Shown: one piece after another, positions 15,556-24,371 of the stretch
How the letters are laid out: every line of letters begins with the position of its first letter
How positions within the stretch are numbered: the first letter of the stretch is position 1
Assembly (NCBI GenBank): GCA_017557195.1
Contig: JAFZAL010000133.1
Location: 1-60,770 of the forward strand
DNA: 60,770 nt
Direction: 5' to 3'
Source of the DNA: Thermoguttaceae bacterium
GTDB lineage: Bacteria > Planctomycetota > Planctomycetia > Pirellulales > Thermoguttaceae
The notes under the pieces: generated by a model
Database searches by the model: none
What the model saw: only the letters and a program-made list of their open reading frames with translations
Told to the model about the DNA's origin: nothing
Made by a program: the position numbers and the translations under genes

Positions 15556-16785
15556 ATGAGTAAAGGTCGAATTCTTTTCTTTGACGCTACTGAAGTTCGT
15601 CGAGAAAAAATGCGTAACGCGGCTATGGGAGTTAAAGAGTCCAAAGCCGTCAATCCGGATGTTGAATTTGTCGACAAAAATGTTACGCCCCCGGTCGTAG
15701 AACCGGCGCCGAAAGCGGAAGTCAAAGTCGAAAAGCCGGAAGTGAAAGTCGAGAAACCGGCTCCTGCCGCTCCTGCAATCGCAGTTTCCAAAGAAGAACT
15801 GGAAGGCGCCTTGATTGCGTTCGTTGTCGAACAGACGGGCTATCCGGAAGAGATGGTCGAAATGGACGCTGACCTCGAAGGCGACCTGGGCATCGACAGC
15901 ATCAAAAAGGCGCAGCTGATGGGCGAATTGAACGAAAAGTATCATTTCGTCGACGTCTCCGCCCCGGCTGACAACGACATGTCTTTGGACGACTTCCCGA
16001 CGCTCGGCGCGATTCGAGATTATTTGCTCAGCAAAGCGGGAGGAGCTGGATTGGAAGGCGGTAACGGAACGACCAGCGGGAGTGAAGTTACGCTTCCCAA
16101 GAGCGAACCCAAAGAGGAACCTGTTCCCGCGCCCAAACCCGCTCCCGCGCCTCTCGCAACTCGCAACTCGCAACCCGCAACTATTTCCAAAGAAGAACTC
16201 GAAGGCGCTCTGGTTGCGTTCGTCGTCGAACAGACAGGGTATCCGGAAGATATGGTTGAAATGGACGCTGACCTCGAAGGCGACCTGGGTATCGACAGCA
16301 TCAAAAAGGCGCAGCTGATGGGCGAACTGAACGAGAAGTATCATTTCGTCGACGTCTCCGCCCCGGCTGACAACGATATGTCTCTGGACGACTTCCCGAC
16401 GCTGGGTTCGATTCGCGATTATCTGCTCAGCAAAGCGGGAGAAGCTGGAACTGCGCCTGTTGAAAAACCGGAAGTAACCCCCGAACCGCAAGAGGAAGCC
16501 GCTCCCGCGCCTTCGTCCAAAGCCTCTGCCCAAAGCCCTGAATTCAAAGACGAGCTTGCTGCGTTCCTGATTAACTTTGTTGTCGAACAGACGGGGTATC
16601 CGGAAGAGATGGTTGAAATGGACGTCGATTTGGAAGGCGACCTTGGCATCGACAGCATCAAAAAGGCTCAGCTTTTCGGCGAACTGTCGGAAAAGTACGA
16701 GCTGGTTCCGCTGGGCGACATGTCCCTGGACGATTTCAAAACGTTGCGTGACATTTTCAACGCGATTCTTCAATGCGCTCGATAG
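15556..16785 (+). CDS. Triple tandem acyl carrier protein
   Basis: The protein has about 409 residues with three ACP domains. Each has DLGIDSIKKAQ, the phosphopantetheine site, at Ser115, Ser248 and Ser367. This SIK-type motif is typical of PUFA-synthase carriers. ACP1 and ACP2 are nearly identical; ACP3 has diverged (FGELSEKYELV). Pro/Ala/Glu/Lys-rich linkers separate them. The ATG at 15556 is chosen over an upstream TTG because GGAGAG lies just before it. Linker DNA contains two kinds of short repeat (16051-16097, 16155-16182) also found elsewhere in the locus. It serves both KS-CLF proteins in trans, by inference. Confidence 0.9.
   Translation: MSKGRILFFDATEVRREKMRNAAMGVKESKAVNPDVEFVDKNVTPPVVEPAPKAEVKVEKPEVKVEKPAPAAPAIAVSKEELEGALIAFVVEQTGYPEEMVEMDADLEGDLGIDSIKKAQLMGELNEKYHFVDVSAPADNDMSLDDFPTLGAIRDYLLSKAGGAGLEGGNGTTSGSEVTLPKSEPKEEPVPAPKPAPAPLATRNSQPATISKEELEGALVAFVVEQTGYPEDMVEMDADLEGDLGIDSIKKAQLMGELNEKYHFVDVSAPADNDMSLDDFPTLGSIRDYLLSKAGEAGTAPVEKPEVTPEPQEEAAPAPSSKASAQSPEFKDELAAFLINFVVEQTGYPEEMVEMDVDLEGDLGIDSIKKAQLFGELSEKYELVPLGDMSLDDFKTLRDIFNAILQCAR
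16051..16097 (+). repeat. Intragenic repeat in ACP1-ACP2 linker
   Basis: This is the partner of the copy at 8924-8969, with the same 16-base left end and the same GTTACGCTTC right end. The internal part has diverged. It encodes LEGGN...SEVTL again. Confidence 0.7.
16155..16182. repeat. ACTCGCA tandem repeat inside the ACP linker
   Basis: Three near-copies of a seven-base unit (CTCGCAA) run through the coding linker and encode LATRNSQPAT. The same unit occurs in the acyl-ligase gene (18587-18622) and in gaps at 11187-11213 and, reversed, 43721-43750. Confidence 0.65.
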
Positions 16786-16796
16786 TTGATTGACCC

Positions 16797-17843
16797 ATGA
16801 TTAATGCAGCAATAACCGGAATGGCGTTTGCCGTTCCGGAGAAAATATTGGATAACGCTGAGATTCTGCGCCGATTCCCGCAGGGGAACATGGAATCTTT
16901 CCTCAAGGTAATCGGCATAGAGCAGCGGCACATTCTGTCTGAAGGCGAGTCGGAATCCGACGTTGCCGTCAAGGCGGCGGAGGAACTGTTTGCTCAAACC
17001 GGCGTTGACCGCTCGGAAATTGACGCCATCGTCTACTGCACGCAGTCGCCGGACCACCTTTCGCCCACCACAGCGACGATTATGCAGGATCGCCTCGGCT
17101 TGAACTCCAATATACTTGCATTTGACATGTCCCAGACCTGTACGTCGTTTGTTCATTTGATGCAGGTCTGCAACAGCCTGATAGCCAGCGGCGCCAGAAA
17201 GAAGATTTTGGCGTTCACCGCCGACGCTACGTCACAGCTGATTCACCCGATGGACGGGACGCTGGTTCCGATTCACGGCGACGGCGCGATTGCAACGCTC
17301 GTTGAGCCGTCTCCGGACAACGCGCTGTCTTTTGAATGGTTCGACTTCGCCGTTGACGGTTCCCAGAAAGACCGCTTGATTATCCCGATGGGCGGAAGCC
17401 GAATGCCGTTTAATGCTGATAAAATCGAAGAAACGGTTGACGGCTTTGGAAACGTTCATACGTCTCAGTATTTGCACATGGACGGCGCTGCGGTGTTCCA
17501 TTTTGTCGTTCATACTATCCCGAAGTTTATCAAGCAGGCGTGCCAGAAGAACAACGTCAAGCTGGAAGATTACGATCTGATTGTCTTCCATCAGGCGAAC
17601 AACATGATGGTCGACATGCTTTACAAGCTGCTCAAAGTCCCGACGGAAAAGCGGATGTACTACATCAAAAACATCGGCAACATGAGCGGCGGCTCCCTTC
17701 CGGCGGCGCTGCACGAAGCGATTCGAATCGGGAAATGCGGACCGAACTCCCGCGTTCTGATGACCGGTTTCGGCGCCGGCATGAGCTGGGCGTCCATGTC
17801 GATTCGCCTCGGAGACGTTATCGTCGGCAACGGCGTGGAATAA
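16797..17843 (+). CDS. 3-oxoacyl-ACP synthase III (KAS III) family protein
   Basis: The 348-residue thiolase-fold protein keeps the KAS III triad: Cys115 (MSQTCTSF), His in VFHQANNM and Asn in NIGNMSGGS. KAS III enzymes condense a CoA starter with malonyl-ACP, or act as acyl transferases in secondary pathways. In this operon, 11 bases after the ACP gene, priming of the synthase is the likely role. The Cys context (TCTSF rather than ACSGF) is unusual and may reflect a non-acetyl starter. Confidence 0.85.
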   Translation: MINAAITGMAFAVPEKILDNAEILRRFPQGNMESFLKVIGIEQRHILSEGESESDVAVKAAEELFAQTGVDRSEIDAIVYCTQSPDHLSPTTATIMQDRLGLNSNILAFDMSQTCTSFVHLMQVCNSLIASGARKKILAFTADATSQLIHPMDGTLVPIHGDGAIATLVEPSPDNALSFEWFDFAVDGSQKDRLIIPMGGSRMPFNADKIEETVDGFGNVHTSQYLHMDGAAVFHFVVHTIPKFIKQACQKNNVKLEDYDLIVFHQANNMMVDMLYKLLKVPTEKRMYYIKNIGNMSGGSLPAALHEAIRIGKCGPNSRVLMTGFGAGMSWASMSIRLGDVIVGNGVE

Positions 17844-17860
17844 GGTAATTATATTCATTC

Positions 17861-17897
17861 AAGACGCCGTCCGTTCAGTGCGGCGCCGCTTTTTGTC
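17861..17897 (+). terminator. Probable terminator after the KAS III gene
   Basis: A GACGCCG/CGGCGCC stem with one mismatch is followed by GCTTTTTG. It lies 18 bases after the KAS III stop and before a new promoter-like sequence. Confidence 0.45.
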
Positions 17898-17944
17898 AAC
17901 TTCTCACTCCTCATTCCTAACTTCTGACTGATTTTCCCTCCCCC

Positions 17945-17972
17945 TTGAATATTAATTGGGAATTGATAGAAT
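17945..17972 (+). promoter_or_regulatory. Possible promoter for the ACP-ligase-LuxEC operon
   Basis: TTGAAT at 17945 and TAGAAT at 17967 are 16 bases apart. The ACP gene starts about 50 bases later. This suggests the activation/reduction genes are a separate transcription unit. Confidence 0.4.
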
Positions 17973-18022
17973 AATATATATTAGGAATTTGTTTTAATCA
18001 ACCATTATTTTGTAAAATTCCC

Positions 18023-18262
18023 ATGTCAAATCTGGAAAAATACAACAAGATTTTTATGGATTGTTTTTCGCTGACGGAAGCGGATCTCAATTCTGACCTG
18101 AAATATCAAAGCATTCCCGCCTGGGATTCCGTTGGGCACGTCGGCATGATTGCTCAAATGGAAGAAGCCTTTGACATCATGTTTGAAACGGAAGACATTA
18201 TCGACTTCAATTCCTACGAAAAAGGCAAGGAATTGCTGGCGAAGTACGACATCGTCTTCTAA
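18023..18262 (+). CDS. Stand-alone acyl carrier protein
   Basis: The 79-residue acidic protein has WDSVGHV with Ser36 as the phosphopantetheine site, in the style of carriers paired with dedicated AMP ligases rather than of FabG-operon AcpP (DSLD). It is followed after 11 bases by an acyl ligase, its probable loading enzyme. It may carry the starter, or the finished acyl group to LuxE/LuxC. Confidence 0.88.
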   Translation: MSNLEKYNKIFMDCFSLTEADLNSDLKYQSIPAWDSVGHVGMIAQMEEAFDIMFETEDIIDFNSYEKGKELLAKYDIVF

Positions 18263-18273
18263 GTCCAGGGACT

Positions 18274-19638
18274 ATGAATCGCTTTTCCGATTTGGAACGT
18301 TTTGCTGACCGGACTGCGTTGATTGCGTCCGACGGTCAGCAGTATTCGTATAAATGGCTGTTGGAATACGGGGACGCAGTCGCCCAGCAGGCGGCGCCGC
18401 GATCGCTCGTTTTTCTGATTGGTTCCAATACGCCGCAGTGCATTGCCGGCTACGTCGGGTTTATTCGCCGCGGAGCCGTTCCGGTTCTGATTAACCATAC
18501 GGTCAGTCAGGAAATGATTGATCAGCTCATCGACGCTTACAAGCCGGAATACGTCTACCGTCCTAACGCAGAGTTAAACGATTACGAACTCTCGCAACTC
18601 GCAACTCGCTACTCGCAACTCTACCCGGAACTGGGTTTGATTCTGACAACGTCCGGCAGTACGGGCAGCCCCAAATTCGTCCGGCTGACGTACGAGAATC
18701 TGTTCAGCAATGCGGAATCGATTGCTCAATATCTGGAAATTACGTCTGACGACAGAGCGATAACAACGCTTCCGATGACATACTCTTACGGGTTGTCGAT
18801 TATCAACTCCCATTTGATTTCCGGGGCGTGTATCATTCTAACGGATGCGCCGATCATCGGCAAAGAATTCTGGGCGCTGTTCAAAGAGCAGAATCCCACC
18901 ACGTTCGGCGGCGTGCCGTTTGTTTACGACATGCTCAAAAAGCTGCGCTTTGCCAGAATGAACTGCCCGTCGTTAAAGTACATCACCCAGGCAGGCGGGC
19001 ATTTGTCGGCAGAACTGGTAAAAGAATACGAAGACATTTGCAAGCAAAAGGGAATCAAGTTTATCGTCATGTACGGTCAGACAGAAGCGACTGCTCGAAT
19101 GGCGTACATGCCGTGGGACAAGCTGGAAGGGCGAGAAAACAGCATCGGAATCGCCATTCCCGGCGGAGAATTCTTCCTCGTTGACGACGAAGGCTCGGTT
19201 ATCGACCAGCCCGAAGTTCCGGGCGAGCTATGCTATCGCGGTCCGAACGTTTCGCTGGGTTACGCAACGTGTCGAGAAGAACTTGCCAAGGGCGACGAAA
19301 ACGGCGGCGTTCTTCACACCGGCGACGTCGCCAAACGCGACGCGGAAGGGTTCTATTATATCGTCGGCAGAAAAAAGCGGTTTTTGAAAATCTTCGGCAA
19401 CCGGGTCAATCTGGACGAAGTTCAGGCGCTGCTGCTCAAACGCGGGATTGAATCCGCCTGCGTCGGGAAAGACGACGCCATGAAAGTTTACGTTGTAACA
19501 GGAACGGACTGCAATGCCGTCCGACAGCTCTTGGCGGAACTGACGCACCTCAATCTCAGCGCGTTTACGGTCTTAAATATAGACGCCATTCCCCGCAACG
19601 ACGCTGGCAAGATTTTGTATTCTAAACTGGAGAATTGA
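18274..19638 (+). CDS. AMP-dependent acyl-ACP/CoA ligase
   Basis: The 454-residue ANL-superfamily enzyme has TTSGSTGSPK (ATP loop), YGQTEATARM, LHTGDVAKRD, GRKKRFLKIFGNRVNLDE and a C-terminal Lys in NDAGKILYSK. It activates a carboxylic acid as an acyl-adenylate and transfers it to a thiol, most likely on the adjacent ACP. An AGGGA lies just before the ATG, and its stop overlaps the next gene start by one base. The stretch 18587-18622 contains the ACTCGCAACT repeat, encoding LSQLATRYSQL in a loop between the two N-terminal lobes. The protein is shorter than typical 500-560-residue ligases. Confidence 0.88.
   Translation: MNRFSDLERFADRTALIASDGQQYSYKWLLEYGDAVAQQAAPRSLVFLIGSNTPQCIAGYVGFIRRGAVPVLINHTVSQEMIDQLIDAYKPEYVYRPNAELNDYELSQLATRYSQLYPELGLILTTSGSTGSPKFVRLTYENLFSNAESIAQYLEITSDDRAITTLPMTYSYGLSIINSHLISGACIILTDAPIIGKEFWALFKEQNPTTFGGVPFVYDMLKKLRFARMNCPSLKYITQAGGHLSAELVKEYEDICKQKGIKFIVMYGQTEATARMAYMPWDKLEGRENSIGIAIPGGEFFLVDDEGSVIDQPEVPGELCYRGPNVSLGYATCREELAKGDENGGVLHTGDVAKRDAEGFYYIVGRKKRFLKIFGNRVNLDEVQALLLKRGIESACVGKDDAMKVYVVTGTDCNAVRQLLAELTHLNLSAFTVLNIDAIPRNDAGKILYSKLEN
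18587..18622. repeat. ACTCGCAACT repeat inside the ligase gene
   Basis: Four near-copies of a CTCGCAA-like unit lie within the reading frame. They match repeats in the ACP gene and in two gaps, which suggests invasion of tolerant coding sites. Confidence 0.65.
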
Positions 19639-21926
19639 TGGACGAGCAAAACAACAATTCGTTAGTAACGCCGCTATTTGACGTCCCGCCGTTTTCGTGG
19701 CCGCAGGCGGAAAAAGACCGTTATTATGACGCTGCGATTGCTGCGATGATGGAAAAGCACTCGCAGGCGTGTCCGGAATTCGCCCGGCTTGCCACCGGTT
19801 TTGGCGGGAAAGACGTCTTTCTGCCCGTCCGTCTGTTTAAGCAGTATTCTTTGCGTAGCGTGCCAGAATCAGAAGTCGTCAAAACCATGACGTCGTCCGG
19901 CACGACGGGGCAAACGCCGTCAAAAATCTTTCTGGACAGGAACACGTCCGCCAACCAGTCGAAAGTCCTGATGAAAATCTGCTCCGATTTTCTCGGCTCA
20001 AAACGGCTGCCGATGTTGATTATCGACTCTCGCGCCACAATTAAAGACCGCAACCTGTTTTCGGCGCGCGGCGCAGGCATTTTGGGGTTCTCCATGCTGG
20101 GCAGAACGCCGACCTACGCCCTCGACGACAACATGCATCTGGACTTGCCCGCCGTCGAAGCGTTTCTGGAAAAGAACGCTGATAGCGACATTTTCGTCTT
20201 CGGGTTTACGTTCATGATTTGGGAGCATTTCTATCGCGAACTGGCGGAAAAGGGCGTTCGGATTCCGCTTGACAGAGGCATTCTCATTCATGGCGGCGGC
20301 TGGAAAAAGCTGCTCGATCAGGCGGTTGACAACGAAACGTTCAAACAAAAGCTCAACGAGGTCTGCGGTATCAAAAAGGTATACAACTATTACGGCATGG
20401 TTGAGCAAACCGGCTCCATTTTCATGGAATGTGAATGCGGCCGTCTGCACGCATCCAACTATTCAGACGTTATTATTCGCGACCCGCAAACGTTTGAACC
20501 CCTGCCGGTCGGTAAGCGCGGGTTGATTCAGCTCGTCTCCCTCCTGCCGGAAAGCTATCCCGGTTTCAGCCTCCTGTCGGAAGACGAGGGCGAACTGACC
20601 GGCGTCGACGACTGCCCCTGCGGTCGAAAAGGCAAGACGTTCAAAATCTACGGTCGAATCAAAAACGCCGAAGTCCGCGGCTGTTCCGATACGTATTCTG
20701 TCAATAAAGGAATGGGGGCTAAAGAACAGGACAGTTCCGCCAAGCTGACAGTCTTATGCGGCAAGTACGACTGCTCTGTTACAAAAAAACCGGTTCCCCC
20801 GGTTGAACCGTATTCTCCTCTGGTCTGCGAGTTCCTGGACGAGCTGTCCCGCCGGCTGCGGTCGGACGCTGAAGCGAAACGGTTCCCGGACGTTCAGACG
20901 TTTTCTTTCTGGTGCCGCAAGGCGTCGATTGCCAAAATGAAAGCGGCTTACGAGGACGGCAAACGTCGGCTGGGGCGAGGAACAGTATTTCATATCGCGC
21001 CGTCGAACGTGCCGATTAACTTCGCGTTCTCGTACGTTTTCGGACTGCTGGCGGGAAACGCCAACGTCGTTCGCGTCCCGTCCAAACCTTTCCCACAAAC
21101 GGACGTCGTCTGCCGCGTGGTCAACGAAATTTTTGCCGATCCCAAATGGGACAGCATAGCCAAATCAACCGCGTTCGTCCAGTACGAGCGCAGCGACGAA
21201 ATCACCGCTCACCTTTCCGCTCAGGCGCAAGCCCGAATCATCTGGGGCGGCGACGCGACGATTCGTCACATTCAGCAGTTCCCCATCGACGTCCGCGGCG
21301 TAGAAGTCTCCTTTGCGGATCGCTATTCGTTCTGCATGATTAACGCAGACGCGGTCGTTCAGGCGGAGGACGAACAGATCGCCCGACTCGGTCAGGCGTT
21401 CTATAACGACACGTATTTAATGGATCAAAACGCGTGTTCATCCCCGCATTTGGTTGTCTGGTCAGGCGCGGACGTCGCAGCGGCGCAGGAACGTTTCTGG
21501 TCAGCCGTCGAAACCGCGTCGAAGAAGTACGATCTCCCGCCCGTCAAAGCGGTGGACAAGCTCACGAAGATGTGCTGCAACTGCATCGACTTCGACGGCG
21601 TCGGTCAAACGATTCGTCAAAGCGGAACGCTCTGGCGCGCGCCGATTAGCGTTCTTCCCCAAAATCTCGACCAGCTTCGTGGACAGTTTGGGCTGTTTTA
21701 CGAATACACACTGTCGTCGCTGGATGACTTGTCGCCTGTTATTACGTCGCGATTCCAAACCCTGACAACCTTCGGCTGGGACAAGGAACAACTGGCGGAC
21801 TGGGTTGTCGAATGCGGCATAACCGGCGTTGACCGCATCGTCAATATTGGAGACGCGCTCGACATCGGCGTCATTTGGGACGGCTACGACATCGTCAAAA
21901 CGCTCAGCCGAATTGTTACATATTAG
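19638..21926 (+). CDS. LuxE-LuxC fusion: acyl-protein synthetase/acyl-CoA reductase
   Basis: The 762-residue protein joins two normally separate fatty-aldehyde enzymes. Residues about 1-370 resemble LuxE: SSGTTGQTPSK, GGGWKK, YYGMVEQTGS and a CECGR...CPCGRKG Cys pair set. Residues about 400-760 resemble the LuxC acyl reductase, with an aldehyde-dehydrogenase fold and candidate catalytic Cys600 in DQNACSSPH. The pair would activate a fatty acyl group and reduce it with NAD(P)H to an aldehyde. No luciferase genes are nearby, so the role is in lipid synthesis. The ATG at 19638 overlaps the ligase stop and is preceded by GGAGA. Confidence 0.88.
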   Translation: MDEQNNNSLVTPLFDVPPFSWPQAEKDRYYDAAIAAMMEKHSQACPEFARLATGFGGKDVFLPVRLFKQYSLRSVPESEVVKTMTSSGTTGQTPSKIFLDRNTSANQSKVLMKICSDFLGSKRLPMLIIDSRATIKDRNLFSARGAGILGFSMLGRTPTYALDDNMHLDLPAVEAFLEKNADSDIFVFGFTFMIWEHFYRELAEKGVRIPLDRGILIHGGGWKKLLDQAVDNETFKQKLNEVCGIKKVYNYYGMVEQTGSIFMECECGRLHASNYSDVIIRDPQTFEPLPVGKRGLIQLVSLLPESYPGFSLLSEDEGELTGVDDCPCGRKGKTFKIYGRIKNAEVRGCSDTYSVNKGMGAKEQDSSAKLTVLCGKYDCSVTKKPVPPVEPYSPLVCEFLDELSRRLRSDAEAKRFPDVQTFSFWCRKASIAKMKAAYEDGKRRLGRGTVFHIAPSNVPINFAFSYVFGLLAGNANVVRVPSKPFPQTDVVCRVVNEIFADPKWDSIAKSTAFVQYERSDEITAHLSAQAQARIIWGGDATIRHIQQFPIDVRGVEVSFADRYSFCMINADAVVQAEDEQIARLGQAFYNDTYLMDQNACSSPHLVVWSGADVAAAQERFWSAVETASKKYDLPPVKAVDKLTKMCCNCIDFDGVGQTIRQSGTLWRAPISVLPQNLDQLRGQFGLFYEYTLSSLDDLSPVITSRFQTLTTFGWDKEQLADWVVECGITGVDRIVNIGDALDIGVIWDGYDIVKTLSRIVTY

Positions 21927-21959
21927 TTTTTGTGGTTCATTCAGTATGTTTATACTTGA

Positions 21960-22076
21960 GAAGCCGCTAGCTGTTAGCCACTAGCCGTTAGCTTGGTTAT
22001 TCCTGCTTCTTGCTATAACGCACGAATCCGGTTTATCGAGCTAATAGCTAGAAGCTAGTAGCTAGAGGCTTAATTT
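21960..22076. repeat. TAGC-based imperfect palindrome, copy 1
   Basis: The left arm (about 21962-21998) and right arm (about 22037-22073) are built from iterated GCTAGC/TTAGC/TAGAAG units and are roughly complementary. Copy 2 is at 26940-27060, with similar arms and an unrelated middle. Both lie between co-oriented genes. Confidence 0.65.
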
Positions 22077-22113
22077 CGGAAAACTCAAGACGTATCATTA
22101 TAAATCAATTGCT

Positions 22114-22860
22114 ATGTTGTTACAAGGTAAAAATATTATCGTAACCGGAACCAACCGCGGCATGGGCAAGGCGATGGTTGAAGTCTTCGCCCAGCAGGGC
22201 GCTAACGTTTGGGCGTGCGCCCGCAAGGCGTCGGAGGAGTTTGAGCAGAATTGCCAAACTCTGGCGCAGCAGTACAACGTTGAGATTAAACCCGTCTACT
22301 TTGACCTGTCGAACAACGACGAAATCAAAGCCGGGTTCAAAACCATCATGGGCGAGAAGAAGCCCGTTGACGGTCTGGTCAGCAACGCCGGCGTTATTTT
22401 AACGACCCTGTTTCAACTGACGACGATTGACAAGTTCAAGGAAATCTTTCAGGTCAACTTCTTTGGCCCCATGCTCTTTGAACAGTACGTTTCCAAGCTG
22501 ATGATTAAACAGAAGTCCGGAAGCATCGTCAATATCGCGTCGACGTCCGGGATTAACCCGCCGATTGGTCAGTCGGCTTACGGCGCCAGCAAAAACGCTG
22601 TCATTGCCGCGACAATTGCAATCGCCAAAGAGCTGGGTACGTACGGCGTTCGCGTCAATGCGATTGCGCCCAGCTTTACCAAAACCGACATGACCAAAGA
22701 CATGACGGACGACCAGACGCAGACCGCGATTAACAACACCATTCTTAAGCGGATGGGAGATCCGCAGGACGTTGCCAACGTTGCGACGTTCCTTCTGTCT
22801 GACCTTTCCTCGTACCTGACAGGTCAGGTTATCCGCGTCGACGGCGGTCAGGCGAACTAA
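22114..22860 (+). CDS. 3-oxoacyl-ACP reductase-like SDR (FabG type)
   Basis: The 248-residue SDR has TGTNRGMG, NAGV, a Ser at ASTSG, YGASK and a VDGGQAN end, the classic FabG layout. It is the last gene of the lipid locus before a strong terminator. It may reduce 3-ketoacyl-ACP, or the aldehyde made by LuxC. Substrate cannot be assigned from sequence. Confidence 0.8.
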   Translation: MLLQGKNIIVTGTNRGMGKAMVEVFAQQGANVWACARKASEEFEQNCQTLAQQYNVEIKPVYFDLSNNDEIKAGFKTIMGEKKPVDGLVSNAGVILTTLFQLTTIDKFKEIFQVNFFGPMLFEQYVSKLMIKQKSGSIVNIASTSGINPPIGQSAYGASKNAVIAATIAIAKELGTYGVRVNAIAPSFTKTDMTKDMTDDQTQTAINNTILKRMGDPQDVANVATFLLSDLSSYLTGQVIRVDGGQAN

Positions 22861-22882
22861 GACCAAAAAGAGCTAAAAAAAC

Positions 22883-22917
22883 AGCGAGCGTCATGACGGC
22901 GCTCGCTTTTCTTTTTT
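22883..22917 (+). terminator. Intrinsic terminator between fabG-like gene and hisS
   Basis: A perfect 8-bp stem AGCGAGCG (22883-22890)/CGCTCGCT (22900-22907) is followed by TTTCTTTTTTG. It closes the lipid locus and sits between convergent genes; the A-rich left flank could also serve hisS. Confidence 0.85.
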
Positions 22918-22938
22918 GTTAATTGGATTCTGTTAAGC

Positions 22939-24243
22939 TTATTTGAATGCGGCGGCAAGTTCCGTCATGGGGACGTCTTTCTGAGAGCCGTCTGCAAGGT
23001 TTTTAATCTGGACTTTGCCTTCTTCAAATTCTTTGCTGCCGGCAATGACGACGTACTTGAACCCTTTGCGGTCAGCGTACTGCATTTGAGCTTTGATCTT
23101 TTTCGGTTCTGGATAAAGCTCGACTTTTACGCCGGCGCTGCGGAGTTCAACGGACATTTTAATGTAGTCGTTGAGCCGTTCGGAATCGAAGAACAGAATC
23201 AAAACGTCAGCGGGGGTTTTGGCGTCCGGCAGTTTGCCGAGTTCTTCCATTGCCGCCAGAAGTCTGTCCAGCCCCAGCGACGCGCCGATGCCCGGCAGCT
23301 GCTGTTTTGTGTACAGTTCAGCGAGGTTGTCGTATCGACCGCCGGAACAGACCGACCCGATTTTGGGAAGTTCCGTTAAGAACGTCTCGAAAATAACGCC
23401 GGTATAGTAGTCCAGCCCGCGGGCGATGGACAGGTCAATTTGAACGGCGGAATCGGCAATGCCAGCCGCATTCGCGCCGTCGAGAATCTGACGAAGTCGG
23501 GCAATTCCCGCTTGCGCCAGTTCGCTTTGAGCCGCAATGTTGGATAGACTTGCCAAAATGTCGTCGTTAGAGCCCTTCAGCGACGCCATCGCAAGGAGGG
23601 ATTTGCACTGCTCGTCTGTTGCGCCGGCGGTTTGCTTGAGTTCTTCGCTTACGTTTACCGACCCTACTTTGGGGAGCTTGTCGATCGCGCGAAGGATGGA
23701 AACCGACTTGTCGCGCAGGTTCATCGTTTCCAAAACGCCGTTGAGAATCTGGCGATTGTTGACGTGAATGACGAACTGATCTTTGAATCCGAGCCGGCAA
23801 AAGAGCGTGTAGATTACCAGAACCGCTTCTATATCGGACTCGACGCCCGTCGTTCCAATCGTGTCGAAGTCGCACTGAACGAACTCGCGGTAACGACCGT
23901 GCTGAGTGTTCTCTCCGCGCCAAACCGGGGCGATGTGGTATCGCTTAAACGGCGTGCCGAGTTCGTTAATATGCTGAGCAGAAAATCGGGCAAGCGGCAC
24001 CGTCAGGTCGAACCGCATGCCGACGTTGCGACCGCCGGCGTCCTGGAACTTGTACATCTGCTTGTCCGTCTCGTCTGAGCCTTTGCCTTGAAGAATCTCC
24101 AGATATTCCAGAGCGGGCGTGTCAATTGGAGCGAAACCAAAAGATTCGTACACCTCCGCCGCAGCGTTGATAATCTGACGGCGGGGAATCATCGTTTCCG
24201 GAAGGTAGTCCCGGAAACCCTTAAGCGTTTGAGGGGTAATCAT
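22939..24243 (-). CDS. hisS: Histidine--tRNA ligase
   Basis: The 434-residue class II synthetase starts KGFRDYLPE (motif 1 region). It has RFDLTVPLARF, WRGENTQHGRYREFVQCDFD (motif 2), the histidine loop ARGLDYYTGVIFE and GIGASLGLDRL (motif 3), then a C-terminal anticodon-binding domain. Length matches bacterial HisRS. It charges tRNA-His in the cytosol. It lies last in an infA-ykgJ-hisS series on the minus strand. Confidence 0.95.
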   Translation of the reverse strand: MITPQTLKGFRDYLPETMIPRRQIINAAAEVYESFGFAPIDTPALEYLEILQGKGSDETDKQMYKFQDAGGRNVGMRFDLTVPLARFSAQHINELGTPFKRYHIAPVWRGENTQHGRYREFVQCDFDTIGTTGVESDIEAVLVIYTLFCRLGFKDQFVIHVNNRQILNGVLETMNLRDKSVSILRAIDKLPKVGSVNVSEELKQTAGATDEQCKSLLAMASLKGSNDDILASLSNIAAQSELAQAGIARLRQILDGANAAGIADSAVQIDLSIARGLDYYTGVIFETFLTELPKIGSVCSGGRYDNLAELYTKQQLPGIGASLGLDRLLAAMEELGKLPDAKTPADVLILFFDSERLNDYIKMSVELRSAGVKVELYPEPKKIKAQMQYADRKGFKYVVIAGSKEFEEGKVQIKNLADGSQKDVPMTELAAAFK

Positions 24244-24371
24244 AAGTAGTCGGATGTAAATGGAAGGAGCAAGGAGGGAGGATTAAAAACAGAGTTTGCT
24301 ATTCTTGAAACAGGGAGGAAATGCGTCAGCAAAACTCGCTGCAAATCCATCCTGGGCTTCTTCGCTAAAAA

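Noticed and set aside
19638-21926. Bioluminescence genes
   Set aside because: LuxE and LuxC are present but no LuxA/LuxB luciferase; the setting is lipid synthesis.
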